33,510 bases of DNA from an uncultured Aquimarina sp. GTDB taxonomy: Bacteria > Bacteroidota > Bacteroidia > Flavobacteriales > Flavobacteriaceae. The position numbers were made by a program, and so were the translations under genes. Positions 18,105 through 26,276 of the stretch are shown one piece after another. The notes under the pieces were generated by a model that saw only the letters and a list, made by a program, of their open reading frames with translations, was not told where the DNA came from and did no database searches. The DNA lies in NCBI GenBank assembly GCA_947489195.1, contig CANLCT010000045.1, positions 1 to 33,510 on the forward strand. Direction: 5' to 3'. Each line of letters opens with the position of its first letter. Within the stretch, counting starts at the first letter, position 1.

Positions 18105-19358
18105 ATGGAGTTAAAGCGAGTAGTAGTAACGGGTTTAGGTGCATTGACACCAATTGGTAATAATATTGAAGAATATTGGAATGGCTTGATAAATGGCAAG
18201 AGCGGAGCTGCGCCTATAACACATTTTGATGCTTCAAAATTTAAAACTCAGTTTGCCTGTGAAATAAAAAACTTTAACGTTAATGACTTCATGCATCGTA
18301 AAGAGGCGCGAAAACTTGATAAGTTTTCACAATACGCCATGGTAGCTTCTGATGAGGCTATTGCCGATTCCAAATTAGATCTTGAAAGTGTAAACAAAGC
18401 ACGTGTAGGAGTTATTTGGGGTGCTGGTATTGGAGGTATTGAAACTTTTCACAACGAAGTACGAGACTTTACAGAAGGGGATGGAACACCACGTTTCAAC
18501 CCCTTTTTTATCCCAAAAATGATTGCTGATATTGCTCCAGGGCATATTTCAATCAAAAATGGGTTTATGGGTCCTAACTTTACTACAGTTTCCGCATGTG
18601 CATCATCAGCTAATGCTATGATTGACGCACTAAACTATATTCGATTAGGTCATTGCGACGTAATTATTACTGGCGGTAGTGAAGCCGCAGTAATTCAATC
18701 TGGTGTTGGTGGTTTTAACGCCCTACACGCATTATCCACTAATAATGAAAATGCTTCCAGTGCTTCAAAACCTTTTGACTCTAATAGAGATGGTTTTGTT
18801 TTAGGAGAAGGAGCCGGAGCTTTAGTTTTAGAAGAATACGAGCATGCAAAAGCCAGAGGCGCTAAAATTTATGCTGAAGTGATTGGCGGAGGCTTATCAT
18901 CTGATGCGTATCATATGACCGCCCCACACCCTGAAGGTATTGGCGTGGTTGCCGTAATGGAAAATTGTTTGAAAAATGCCGGCATTAAACCCGAAGATGT
19001 TGAACTTATTAATACACATGGAACTTCAACACCACTTGGTGATGTTGCCGAATTAAAAGCTATTGGTAAAGTTTTTGGCGAACATGCCAAAAACATCAAT
19101 ATCAATTCAACAAAATCCATGACAGGCCACTTGTTAGGAGCTGCTGGTGCTATTGAAGCTATCGCTTCTATACTTGCCTTAGAACACGGTATTGTACCTC
19201 CTACTATTAACCACACTACTCCAGATGAAAATATTGATCCAGAGTTGAATTTAACACTTAATAAAGCACAAAAACGTAAAGCCAAAATTGCTATGAGTAA
19301 TACATTTGGATTTGGTGGTCACAATGCTTGTGTGTTACTAAAAAAATTAGACGAGTAA
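18105..19358 (+). CDS. fabF: Beta-ketoacyl-ACP synthase II
   Basis: A 417-residue condensing enzyme that elongates acyl-ACP with malonyl-ACP in fatty-acid synthesis. The Cys-His-His triad is intact: C165 in TVSACASSAN, H305 in NTHGTSTPLGD and H342 in MTGHLLGAAGA, with the conserved lysine just before it (NSTKSMTGH). The glycine-rich C-terminal NTFGFGGHNA is present. Length and start (MELKRVVVTGLGALTPIG) are typical. It is placed between acpP and rnc, with only 7 bp before rnc. Confidence 0.97.
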   Translation: MELKRVVVTGLGALTPIGNNIEEYWNGLINGKSGAAPITHFDASKFKTQFACEIKNFNVNDFMHRKEARKLDKFSQYAMVASDEAIADSKLDLESVNKARVGVIWGAGIGGIETFHNEVRDFTEGDGTPRFNPFFIPKMIADIAPGHISIKNGFMGPNFTTVSACASSANAMIDALNYIRLGHCDVIITGGSEAAVIQSGVGGFNALHALSTNNENASSASKPFDSNRDGFVLGEGAGALVLEEYEHAKARGAKIYAEVIGGGLSSDAYHMTAPHPEGIGVVAVMENCLKNAGIKPEDVELINTHGTSTPLGDVAELKAIGKVFGEHAKNININSTKSMTGHLLGAAGAIEAIASILALEHGIVPPTINHTTPDENIDPELNLTLNKAQKRKAKIAMSNTFGFGGHNACVLLKKLDE

Positions 19359-19365
19359 TTCATTT

Positions 19366-20103
19366 ATGAAGCTTATTCGAAAAATATTCAATTCCCGATC
19401 CAAGCCAAAGGACGGGGATTTTTCTTTTTTTATACAAGATATTCTTGGCTTTAAACCCAAGGACATTACTTTTTATGAAACCGCTTTTACTCATCGTTCC
19501 TTAGGTTTACGCAACACCATTGGTAATCCTGAAAATTACGAACGTTTAGAGTTTTTAGGCGATTCTATGCTAAGTAGTGTCATTGCCTCGTATCTTTACA
19601 AAGAGGTTCCTTCTGGAAACGAAGGCTACCTTACCAAAATGCGTTCAAAAGTCGTCAGCAGAAAACATTTGAATGAACTTGGAAAAGATCTTAAACTTAT
19701 TGATCATGTACGCACACAAATTCCTCCCGAACAATTTGGAATCAACATACATGGTAATATTTTTGAAGCTTTAGTTGGTGCTATTTATTTAGATCGCGGT
19801 TATGAATTTTGTGAAAAGTTTATTTATTCAGCCGTAATTGGACCTTATATTGATATAGAAAGCCTAGAAGGGCAAGTAATCAGTTATAAAAGTTTACTTA
19901 TTGAATGGTTTCAAAAAAAGAAACATAATTTTAAATACGAAGTATATGAAGATGATGGTATAGAAGAATTACGCCATTTTGCTGTAAAACTATGGGTTAA
20001 CAACAAGGTAATTGCCAAAGCAAGAGCCACTTCAAAAAAGAAAGCAGAAGAAAAAGTGTCGAAACGCGCTTATTTTGCATTTCAAGAAAAAATTGAGAAA
20101 TAA
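19366..20103 (+). CDS. rnc: Ribonuclease III
   Basis: A 245-residue double-strand-specific ribonuclease that processes rRNA precursors and structured mRNAs. The catalytic signature ERLEFLGDSMLSS (E59, E62, D66) and the second acidic motif NIFEALVGAIYLDRG form the nuclease domain. A double-stranded-RNA-binding domain occupies about residues 170-242 (YKSLLIEWFQKK...ARATSKKKAEEKVSKRAY). It is the last gene of the acpP-fabF-rnc unit. Confidence 0.95.
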   Translation: MKLIRKIFNSRSKPKDGDFSFFIQDILGFKPKDITFYETAFTHRSLGLRNTIGNPENYERLEFLGDSMLSSVIASYLYKEVPSGNEGYLTKMRSKVVSRKHLNELGKDLKLIDHVRTQIPPEQFGINIHGNIFEALVGAIYLDRGYEFCEKFIYSAVIGPYIDIESLEGQVISYKSLLIEWFQKKKHNFKYEVYEDDGIEELRHFAVKLWVNNKVIAKARATSKKKAEEKVSKRAYFAFQEKIEK

Positions 20104-20124
20104 GTCTCCGAAAACGTTGTAAGT

Positions 20125-20149
20125 GATATTCTCTTTAATAAAGAATATC
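20125..20149 (+). terminator. Hairpin after rnc, possible weak terminator
   Basis: GATATTCT and AGAATATC (20125-20132, 20142-20149) form a perfect 8-bp stem with a 9-base loop, 22 bp after the rnc stop. The T-rich run that follows is offset and interrupted, so read-through into the next genes is possible. Confidence 0.35.
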
Positions 20150-20207
20150 GGTAGCTTTTATTTTCTTTGTATCTTGTGCGCTGTTTTATTACATCACATT
20201 TTTTGAA

Positions 20208-20696
20208 ATGGCCACAAATAAATTAGTGCTTGACAATTTTGAAATTGACGCATTTTTTTTATGTGCCATTCATGCCTCACTGCCATCGTACAAAATGGCA
20301 TTTTTATTAAACAGGCAGTTGGGACTTAAGTTTTCCAGAGCAAAAAATGATGTAGAAGTGCTTGCTCGTAAAAACACAGAAGTGTATCCTATGTACACAT
20401 TTGAAGACGAACAAAATTACACCACTTTTACATTGGTTAAAAACAAATGCTTGACATATCAAGAAATCAGCACAAAAAAAGCAGATTTATTTACAACAAG
20501 CACGACACAACAAATAACTAAAAATTTAATCCCAGAATTAAAAAAGGTGGATTATTTTTTAAAAATTGAAACTGACAACTTTAATTACTCATTAAAGTTA
20601 TTAATTTCTGAAATATTAAAAATTACACAAGTAATTACTGCCTTTGTAGTTGATTACGAAAATATAAAATCTAAAAATAACCTAATATTTGAATAA
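20208..20696 (+). CDS. IPExxxVDY family protein
   Basis: A 162-residue small protein of a Bacteroidota family named after the conserved IPExxxVDY motif, seen here as IPELKKVDYFLKIE. No enzymatic motif, signal peptide or membrane segment is present. The function of the family is unknown. Its stop codon overlaps the pyk start by one base (TAATG), so the two are translationally coupled. This suggests a role linked to pyruvate kinase or central carbon metabolism, but that is inference from position. Confidence 0.85.
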   Translation: MATNKLVLDNFEIDAFFLCAIHASLPSYKMAFLLNRQLGLKFSRAKNDVEVLARKNTEVYPMYTFEDEQNYTTFTLVKNKCLTYQEISTKKADLFTTSTTQQITKNLIPELKKVDYFLKIETDNFNYSLKLLISEILKITQVITAFVVDYENIKSKNNLIFE

Positions 20697-22135
20697 TGAA
20701 AGGACGTAAAAAGACTAAAATTGTTGCTACACTAGGACCAGCTACAGATAGCCGAGAAGTTATCAACGATCTTTTAGTTGCCGGAGTAAACGTATTCAGA
20801 ATCAATTTTTCGCATGCTGATTATGGTGATGTTGAAAGACGTATTAAATATGTAAGAGAGCAAAATGAAGCTAATGGCTTTCACGCTGCAATTTTAGCTG
20901 ATTTACAAGGACCAAAACTTCGTGTAGGGGTTATGGAAGAGGGTACTGTAGTTAACGTTGGTGACGAAGTTACTTTCCTAACTGGAGAGCCTTTTGTTGG
21001 TAATGCGACCAAAGCCTATATGAACTACACACAGTTCCCTAAAGATGTAAAGCCTGGTGAACGCGTACTTGTAGACGATGGAAAAGTACACTTTGAAGTA
21101 GTTTCAACAAATGGAAAAGACAAAGTTGTAGCCAAAGTAACTCAAGGAGGTCCTTTCAAATCTAAAAAAGGAGTTAATCTTCCAAATACAGATATTTCAC
21201 TTCCTGCATTGACAGAAAAAGATGTTAAAGATGCTATTTTTGCTTGTAAGCAAGGAGTAGATTGGTTAGCGCTTTCATTTGTTCGCCATGCAAAAGATGT
21301 TAAGTTATTACAAGACCTAATTGCTGAACATAGTGAATACGAAATTCCAATTATTTCAAAAATTGAAAAACCAGAAGGAGTTTCTAATATTGATGAAATT
21401 TTAGAAGTATCAGGTGGTTTAATGGTTGCCCGTGGTGATCTTGGTGTTGAAATCCCTGCACATGAAGTTCCATTGGTACAAAAAGAATTGGTTTACAAAG
21501 CTAAATTAGCACGCAAACCAGTTATTATTGCTACACAAATGATGGAAACTATGATTGATAGTTTAACTCCAACTCGTGCCGAAGTAAATGATGTCGCCAA
21601 TTCTATTATGGATGGTGCCGATGCTGTAATGCTTTCTGGAGAAACATCTGTAGGTCAATATCCTGTTCAGGTAATTCAAACAATGCGTAACATTATTTTA
21701 AGTGTAGAGAATTCTCCTTTAATTTCTGTTCCAGCAACACACCCTACAGATAGTGATTCTCGTTTTATTACACATTCTGTATGTTACCATGCTGCGCATA
21801 TGGCTAATGATATTGAGGCCAAAGCAATTTCCACGATAACAAATTCTGGATATACTGCATATCAAATTTCTGCATGGAGACCTAGTTCTCATATTTTAGT
21901 ATACTCAAACAATCGTAGAATTTTAGCTCAACTAAATTTACTATGGGGAGTAAAAGCTTTTTATTACGACAACCCTACTGCTAATACCGATATGTGTGTT
22001 GCCGAAGTAAATGCTTTAGCTATGCAAAGAGGTTATGCAAATGGTGGAGATAGAGTTATTAATTTAGTTGCCACTCCATTGGCCGAAAAAGGAAATGTAA
22101 ATACGCTTAAAGTTACTGAACTTAAAGCTAACTAG
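20696..22135 (+). CDS. pyk: Pyruvate kinase
   Basis: A 479-residue glycolytic enzyme making pyruvate and ATP from phosphoenolpyruvate and ADP. The N-terminal KTKIVATLGPATDSREV, the substrate/metal-binding stretch ISKIEKPEGV and VARGDLGVEIP, and the family signature MMETMIDSLTPTRAEVNDVANS...GADAVMLSGETSVGQYP are all complete. The C-terminal domain (about 345-479) is present at normal length. It overlaps the upstream IPExxxVDY gene by one base and ends before a strong terminator. Confidence 0.97.
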   Translation: MKGRKKTKIVATLGPATDSREVINDLLVAGVNVFRINFSHADYGDVERRIKYVREQNEANGFHAAILADLQGPKLRVGVMEEGTVVNVGDEVTFLTGEPFVGNATKAYMNYTQFPKDVKPGERVLVDDGKVHFEVVSTNGKDKVVAKVTQGGPFKSKKGVNLPNTDISLPALTEKDVKDAIFACKQGVDWLALSFVRHAKDVKLLQDLIAEHSEYEIPIISKIEKPEGVSNIDEILEVSGGLMVARGDLGVEIPAHEVPLVQKELVYKAKLARKPVIIATQMMETMIDSLTPTRAEVNDVANSIMDGADAVMLSGETSVGQYPVQVIQTMRNIILSVENSPLISVPATHPTDSDSRFITHSVCYHAAHMANDIEAKAISTITNSGYTAYQISAWRPSSHILVYSNNRRILAQLNLLWGVKAFYYDNPTANTDMCVAEVNALAMQRGYANGGDRVINLVATPLAEKGNVNTLKVTELKAN

Positions 22136-22160
22136 TCTACGTACGCATAGGCACATAATA

Positions 22161-22198
22161 AAAAGGCTCTGATGAACAATTGTTCATCAGAGCCTTTT
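22161..22198. terminator. Bidirectional terminator between pyk and lipoprotein gene
   Basis: A perfect 38-bp palindrome (two 19-base arms, AAAAGGCTCTGATGAACAA and its complement). The A-run and T-run at its ends serve as U-tracts in both directions. It lies between convergent stop codons at 22135 and 22218. Confidence 0.9.
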
Positions 22199-22217
22199 AT
22201 ATAATATTTTTATTACA

Positions 22218-22754
22218 TTAATTGGCTCCTGACCAAAAGCTTACTCCAAATTCATTAGACTCACCATTAAACGTATAAGGAGATTCGTTTTCAATGAACT
22301 GCGTTGCTTCATTCCAACGACCTGCAGTAACTGCTTGCCCAACACGTGCCTGACTTGCAGCTCCCCACTGTACATAATCAATAAGTATACTCGGATCAGA
22401 AGAGCTAAATGAGTTTGTAGTAAACACACTTAAACCATCGGCATCTGGATTCATATCATAAGATAATGTTATGCTTTCTCCATTGGCTAAATTTGTATCG
22501 GCTGTTGTAATAGTACCCACCTCTCTATAAGTTCCTGGGCCTAAACATAAAAAATAGCCTGATATATTTACAGATTTACCCCCTAAATTTATCAAGGTCA
22601 CCTCATCTTTAGCAGTATCAACAAGTGATATTCTTACAATTGAAGCCGTTTCTGTTGGGGGTTTTTCTTCATCTGGTACTGAAGTATCATCATCTGAATC
22701 GCAACTAAAACTGAATATTGACACCAATATGGCTAATAAAAAAAACTTTTTCAT
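22218..22754 (-). CDS. Surface lipoprotein with lamin-tail-like domain
   Basis: A 178-residue protein with a lipoprotein signal (FSFSC, acylated C18) followed by DSDDD, an acidic export signal that in Bacteroidota can direct lipoproteins to the cell surface. After a short Pro/Glu linker, residues about 38-160 look like a lamin-tail (LTD) beta-sandwich: VRISLVDTAKDEVTLINLGGKSVNISGYFLC, then LANGESITLSYD, then ILIDYVQWGA. Such domains occur in many secreted bacterial proteins without known enzymatic role; binding or adhesion is the usual guess. It lies 88 bp after the DUF302 lipoprotein gene and may share its transcript. Confidence 0.65.
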   Translation of the reverse strand: MKKFFLLAILVSIFSFSCDSDDDTSVPDEEKPPTETASIVRISLVDTAKDEVTLINLGGKSVNISGYFLCLGPGTYREVGTITTADTNLANGESITLSYDMNPDADGLSVFTTNSFSSSDPSILIDYVQWGAASQARVGQAVTAGRWNEATQFIENESPYTFNGESNEFGVSFWSGAN

Positions 22755-22842
22755 AATAACTCTATTTTAAATTAATCATTACTATAATAAATAGTAACTT
22801 TTTATGGACACACACTTACTAAACTAAAAAACTACTTTGTTT

Positions 22843-23775
22843 TTAATTACCTCCCAAAGCTGCATTTGACAAATTATTCAATGCATTTGTAATAGTATTT
22901 ATCACTGTTTCAGTGCCTGTTATCTTATGCCTTTCAACCAGGTATTTTGGATCATTATATGAAACATGAACTTTATTTTGATCATCTTCCCACACTAACA
23001 TTTTTTGCGGTAAATCTAGCGCCGTAGTTTGTGCATTTTGCATTAATGGTGTACCTAAATTTGGATTTCCAAATATAATTAGTCGTGTAGGGTTTAATTC
23101 TTTACCTATACTTACTGCATTTGCTTGATGATTAACTTCGGCAATAATTCTAAGATTAGGGTTACCCGATATCGCACCTTGCAAGGCCGCATATGTATCT
23201 ACAAATGATTGCTTACTTAATTTTGTTACAATTCCTTCAGCATCATTTACAGTACTCTTTTCTGACATAGAAACCACTTCGTTATCACCTGCATTTGTTG
23301 TTAGGTTTTTTAAGGCCCCAGAAATCATTGATAGGGTTGGCGCTTCCAAAACATCATGTCTGCTAGATAAATATAAGGTATTGTTATATGACAAGAATAC
23401 ATCATTTTGATCATCCTCGTAAACTAATATTTTTTGCGGCAAATCGAGCCCTGCTAACTGATTTTTCTGCATTAAAGGTGTACCTAAATTCGGGTTTCCA
23501 AAAAATATAATTTTTGTAGGGTTTAAATCTAAGTCAACAGATGCTGCATTTGCTTGATGGTTTACTTCTGCAACAATTCCAATTTTTTCATTTGCTTCTA
23601 AACTAGCCTTCAAATTGGCATAGCTTATATCAAAACTATTATTACTTACTAAAAAATTCATTCCAACTATATTCGGCATCTTCGGTTTTTTTGGATCAGT
23701 CGGCAAATCATCATCATTTTTACAAGAAAAAGGAAAAAATGTTAAAAAAAAATACAAAATCACAAATACTTTCAT
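22843..23775 (-). CDS. Lipoprotein with two tandem DUF302 domains
   Basis: A 310-residue protein with a lipobox (PFSC, C18) and an acidic stretch KNDDD, so it is probably surface-exposed. Two copies of DUF302 follow (about 45-165 and 185-300). They share near-identical blocks: GIVAEVNHQANAASVDLDLNPTKIIFFGNPNLGTPLMQ in the first and IIAEVNHQANAVSIGKELNPTRLIIFGNPNLGTPLMQ in the second, each then LDLPQK. DUF302 has a small alpha/beta fold and unknown function; many bacterial members are single-domain. The internal similarity indicates duplication within the gene. Confidence 0.8.
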   Translation of the reverse strand: MKVFVILYFFLTFFPFSCKNDDDLPTDPKKPKMPNIVGMNFLVSNNSFDISYANLKASLEANEKIGIVAEVNHQANAASVDLDLNPTKIIFFGNPNLGTPLMQKNQLAGLDLPQKILVYEDDQNDVFLSYNNTLYLSSRHDVLEAPTLSMISGALKNLTTNAGDNEVVSMSEKSTVNDAEGIVTKLSKQSFVDTYAALQGAISGNPNLRIIAEVNHQANAVSIGKELNPTRLIIFGNPNLGTPLMQNAQTTALDLPQKMLVWEDDQNKVHVSYNDPKYLVERHKITGTETVINTITNALNNLSNAALGGN

Positions 23776-24180
23776 AGCAATTATTATTTAAGTTAATATC
23801 AATTGTTTCAAAATCTTAAAAGTCCCGATATAGGTCTAACAATACAATTTACCAATTAAATTTTCGTATATAATTTATCGTCTATTTCCACTATATGTAC
23901 AATAAAATTCGATTAATAACAGCCTTACTTATATTTTAATTAGAGTAAGCTAAAACTAATTCTGCACATTAGTGCTACAGACCGAATATTTTATAATAAA
24001 TTGATTTTTAGACACTAAGAATTGAAACCTATATATAATAAAACTTCCCCTGCTTAAAATTAGTATAAACAGAGGAAGTAATTATATATTTATTAACACA
24101 CTTAAAATGCTAATTTACAACAAGTAAAGCTATAGACCCCTTTTAAATAAAGTGAGTTCAATATAAGAAAAAGGTAATAT
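23776..24180. other. Intergenic region, no gene
   Basis: Four hundred AT-rich bases with no credible gene on either strand. The only structure I see is an imperfect hairpin at 24044-24078, listed separately. Confidence 0.6.
24044..24078 (-). terminator. Possible terminator of lysS
   Basis: CTTCCCCTG (24044-24052) and CAGAGGAAG (24070-24078) pair with one mismatch across a 17-base loop, followed on the minus strand by TTTTATTA. It is 100 bp after the lysS stop. The loop is long, so the call is weak. Confidence 0.35.
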
Positions 24181-25875
24181 TTACTGTACTAAATCAACAA
24201 ACAAGCCTTCATCATTTTTGGTCACGTTTGCTAAATTATTTTTCGTTAAACCTTTTATAGTTTTGTCCCATTTTTTATTACTCAAACCAGATTGAGCTTT
24301 TAAATCACTCAAAGCAATAGGTGCTTTTGCTTTTAAAATGGCTAACACTGCTTTTTCTTCATCTGTTAATGCTACTGCCTTTTTTTCGGGGCGCATTTGC
24401 GGAAAAAACAACACCTCTTGAATAGATTGGTTATTGGTTAAATACATAATTAGACGATCCATTCCAATACCTAAACCAGAAGTTGGTGGCATTCCGTACT
24501 CTAAAGCACGAACAAAATCATAATCGATAAACTCTCCAGCCTCATCATCACCACGCTCAGCCAATTTTAATTGTGCTTCAAATCTTTCTAGTTGATCTAT
24601 GGGGTCATTCAATTCTGAGTATGCATTTGCAATTTCTTTTCCACAGACCATCAATTCAAAACGCTCCGTTAGCTCGGGGTTGTCTCGATGTGTTTTACAC
24701 AAAGGGCTCATTTCTTTTGGGTAATCTGTAATAAAAGTGGGTTGAATATAATTTCCTTCACATTTTTCTCCAAACATTTCGTCAATCAGCTTTCCTTTAC
24801 CCATGGTTTTATCGACTTCTATGCCCATACTTTTAGCAGCCTCAAAAAGTTCTTGTTCAGTTTTTCCGGTGATATCAAAACCTGTAAAATGTTTTATAGA
24901 ATCTGCCATAGTAACACGAGCATATGGCGCTTTAAAATCAATTTGATGCTCACCAAAAGTAGCTTTTGATGTGCCGTTTACTGCAATAGCACAATGTTCC
25001 AATAATTGCTCGGTAAAATCCATCATCCAATTATAATCCTTGTACGCTACATAGATTTCCATAGCCGTAAATTCGGGATTATGAGTTCGGTCCATTCCCT
25101 CATTACGGAAATTCTTCGAAAACTCGTATACTCCATCAAACCCTCCTACAATTAATCTTTTTAAATATAATTCATTCGCAATTCGCATGTACAATGGAAT
25201 ATCTAATGAATTATGATGTGTTATAAATGGACGTGCAGAAGCTCCTCCAGGTATGGGCTGTAAAACTGGTGTTTCTACCTCAAAATATTCGCGCTCATTA
25301 AAAAACTGACGCATGGCGTTAAACAATTTTGTACGTTTAACAAATACCTCTTTTACATGTGGATTTACGACCAAATCGGCATAACGCTGACGGTATCGTA
25401 ATTCGGGATCATTAAACTCATCATAAGTATTACCCTCACTATCTGTTTTAGGAAGTGGTAATGGTTTTAAGGCCTTACTTAATAATTTAAAATCTTTTAC
25501 GGCTACGGTAATTTCGCCTACTTGAGTGGTAAACAATTCGCCTTCAATTCCGATAAAATCTCCTAAATCTAACAGCTTTTTAAACAACTCATTGTATTTG
25601 GTTTTATCATCACCTATACAAATTTCGTCGCGATTAAAATATACTTGAATACGTCCTTCTGCATCTTGAATTTCGGCAAAAGAAGCTTTTCCTTGTATTT
25701 TTTTTCGCATTAAGCGCCCAGCAATTACGACTTTTTTACCTTCGGTATAGTTTCCCTTGATTGACTTTGATGTATTGTCTAAGGGAAATAAATCCGCCGG
25801 ATAGGGATTTATACCCATTTCGCGAAGCGTTTTTAGTTTGTCTCTACGTACCAGTTCTTGTTCAGATAATTGCAT
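24181..25875 (-). CDS. lysS: Lysyl-tRNA synthetase, class II
   Basis: A 564-residue enzyme that charges tRNA-Lys. The N-terminal OB-fold anticodon-binding domain (about 50-150) holds VVIAGRLMRKKIQGKASFAEIQD. The class II core shows motif 2 (FRNEGMDRTHNPEFTAMEIY) and motif 3 (GLGIGMDRLIMYLT). After the core there is a C-terminal extension of about 65 residues (ALTDEEKAVLAILKAKAPIALSDLKAQSGLSNKKWDKTI...) that looks like a small winged-helix. It makes the protein longer than the roughly 505-residue E. coli enzyme, and I believe it is common in Bacteroidota. The start is ATG. Confidence 0.96.
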   Translation of the reverse strand: MQLSEQELVRRDKLKTLREMGINPYPADLFPLDNTSKSIKGNYTEGKKVVIAGRLMRKKIQGKASFAEIQDAEGRIQVYFNRDEICIGDDKTKYNELFKKLLDLGDFIGIEGELFTTQVGEITVAVKDFKLLSKALKPLPLPKTDSEGNTYDEFNDPELRYRQRYADLVVNPHVKEVFVKRTKLFNAMRQFFNEREYFEVETPVLQPIPGGASARPFITHHNSLDIPLYMRIANELYLKRLIVGGFDGVYEFSKNFRNEGMDRTHNPEFTAMEIYVAYKDYNWMMDFTEQLLEHCAIAVNGTSKATFGEHQIDFKAPYARVTMADSIKHFTGFDITGKTEQELFEAAKSMGIEVDKTMGKGKLIDEMFGEKCEGNYIQPTFITDYPKEMSPLCKTHRDNPELTERFELMVCGKEIANAYSELNDPIDQLERFEAQLKLAERGDDEAGEFIDYDFVRALEYGMPPTSGLGIGMDRLIMYLTNNQSIQEVLFFPQMRPEKKAVALTDEEKAVLAILKAKAPIALSDLKAQSGLSNKKWDKTIKGLTKNNLANVTKNDEGLFVDLVQ

Positions 25876-25893
25876 GCTATAAATTTAAGACTG

Positions 25894-25901
25894 CAAAGAT
25901 A
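25894..25901 (-). promoter_or_regulatory. -7 element of lysS
   Basis: TATCTTTG on the minus strand fits the TAnnTTTG consensus exactly and lies 18 bp before the lysS ATG. The -33 TTG is not clear at the usual distance. Confidence 0.55.
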
Positions 25902-25993
25902 GGTAAGTAAATTATGATTTATAAATTATGAATTGTGATTTTTTGGTAAGCTGTAATTTTGCATTAAATTTTACCATCTATCCTTTTTATTTT

Positions 25994-26081
25994 GCGTGAG
26001 GGATTGCAGTGAAAATCCCACAGCCCGACGCTAGGAGGTGCGAGGAATTGCAACGAAAAGCCCGACCCTTGGGGCACGCCC
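25994..26081. repeat. GC-rich structured intergenic element
   Basis: An island of about 55% GC in DNA that is otherwise far richer in A+T. Its ends pair (GCGTG at 25994-25998 with CACGC at 26075-26079). Inside, GGGATT and AATCCC form a 6-bp hairpin (26000-26005 with 26014-26019). Two related blocks recur, each with ATTGCA..GAAAA followed by GCCCGAC (26003-26029 and 26047-26066). It resembles GC-rich dispersed intergenic elements I recall from Flavobacteriaceae genomes, so it is likely a repeat family member. Whether it is transcribed as RNA is unknown. Confidence 0.55.
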
Positions 26082-26100
26082 AAATTACATCAAAATATTA

Positions 26101-26168
26101 TTTAACCCGCTTTATGCTTTAGAAAATCTATTCCGTTATGTAATCCCTATTGTAAACTATATTTATTG
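26101..26168 (+). repeat. Diverged intergenic repeat, copy B
   Basis: Matches the reverse complement of 4711-4782: TTTAA.CCGCTTTATGC, then AAATCTATTC.GT, then CTAT.GTAAACT.TATTT, in the same order with a gap of about a dozen bases. It lies 19 bp after the GC-rich element. Confidence 0.5.
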
Positions 26169-26215
26169 CATATCTTATACCTCATAATAAAGTTCTAGTA
26201 CATAAAACAGGTTCA

Positions 26216-26254
26216 ACAAAAAAAGAGACCACCTTAAACGATGATCTCTTTATA
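26216..26254 (-). terminator. Terminator of the OmpA-family gene
   Basis: On the minus strand AAAGAGA pairs with TCTCTTT (26222-26228 with 26245-26251), with a partly paired inner stem, followed by a run of seven T. It starts about 23 bp after the stop codon at 26277. Confidence 0.75.
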
Positions 26255-26276
26255 TTAATTTTATTCACTCTTGCTC

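Larger units (their letters stand above)
25876..26276. other. Intergenic region carrying two elements
   Basis: Four hundred bases without a gene. They hold, from left to right, the lysS -7 box (25894-25901), a GC-rich structured element (25994-26081), a diverged repeat copy (26101-26168) and the terminator of the OmpA-family gene (26216-26254). Each is listed separately. Confidence 0.6.

Noticed and set aside
18911..19285. 124-residue minus-strand open frame within fabF
   Set aside because: It is entirely antisense to catalytic fabF sequence and has no recognisable features.
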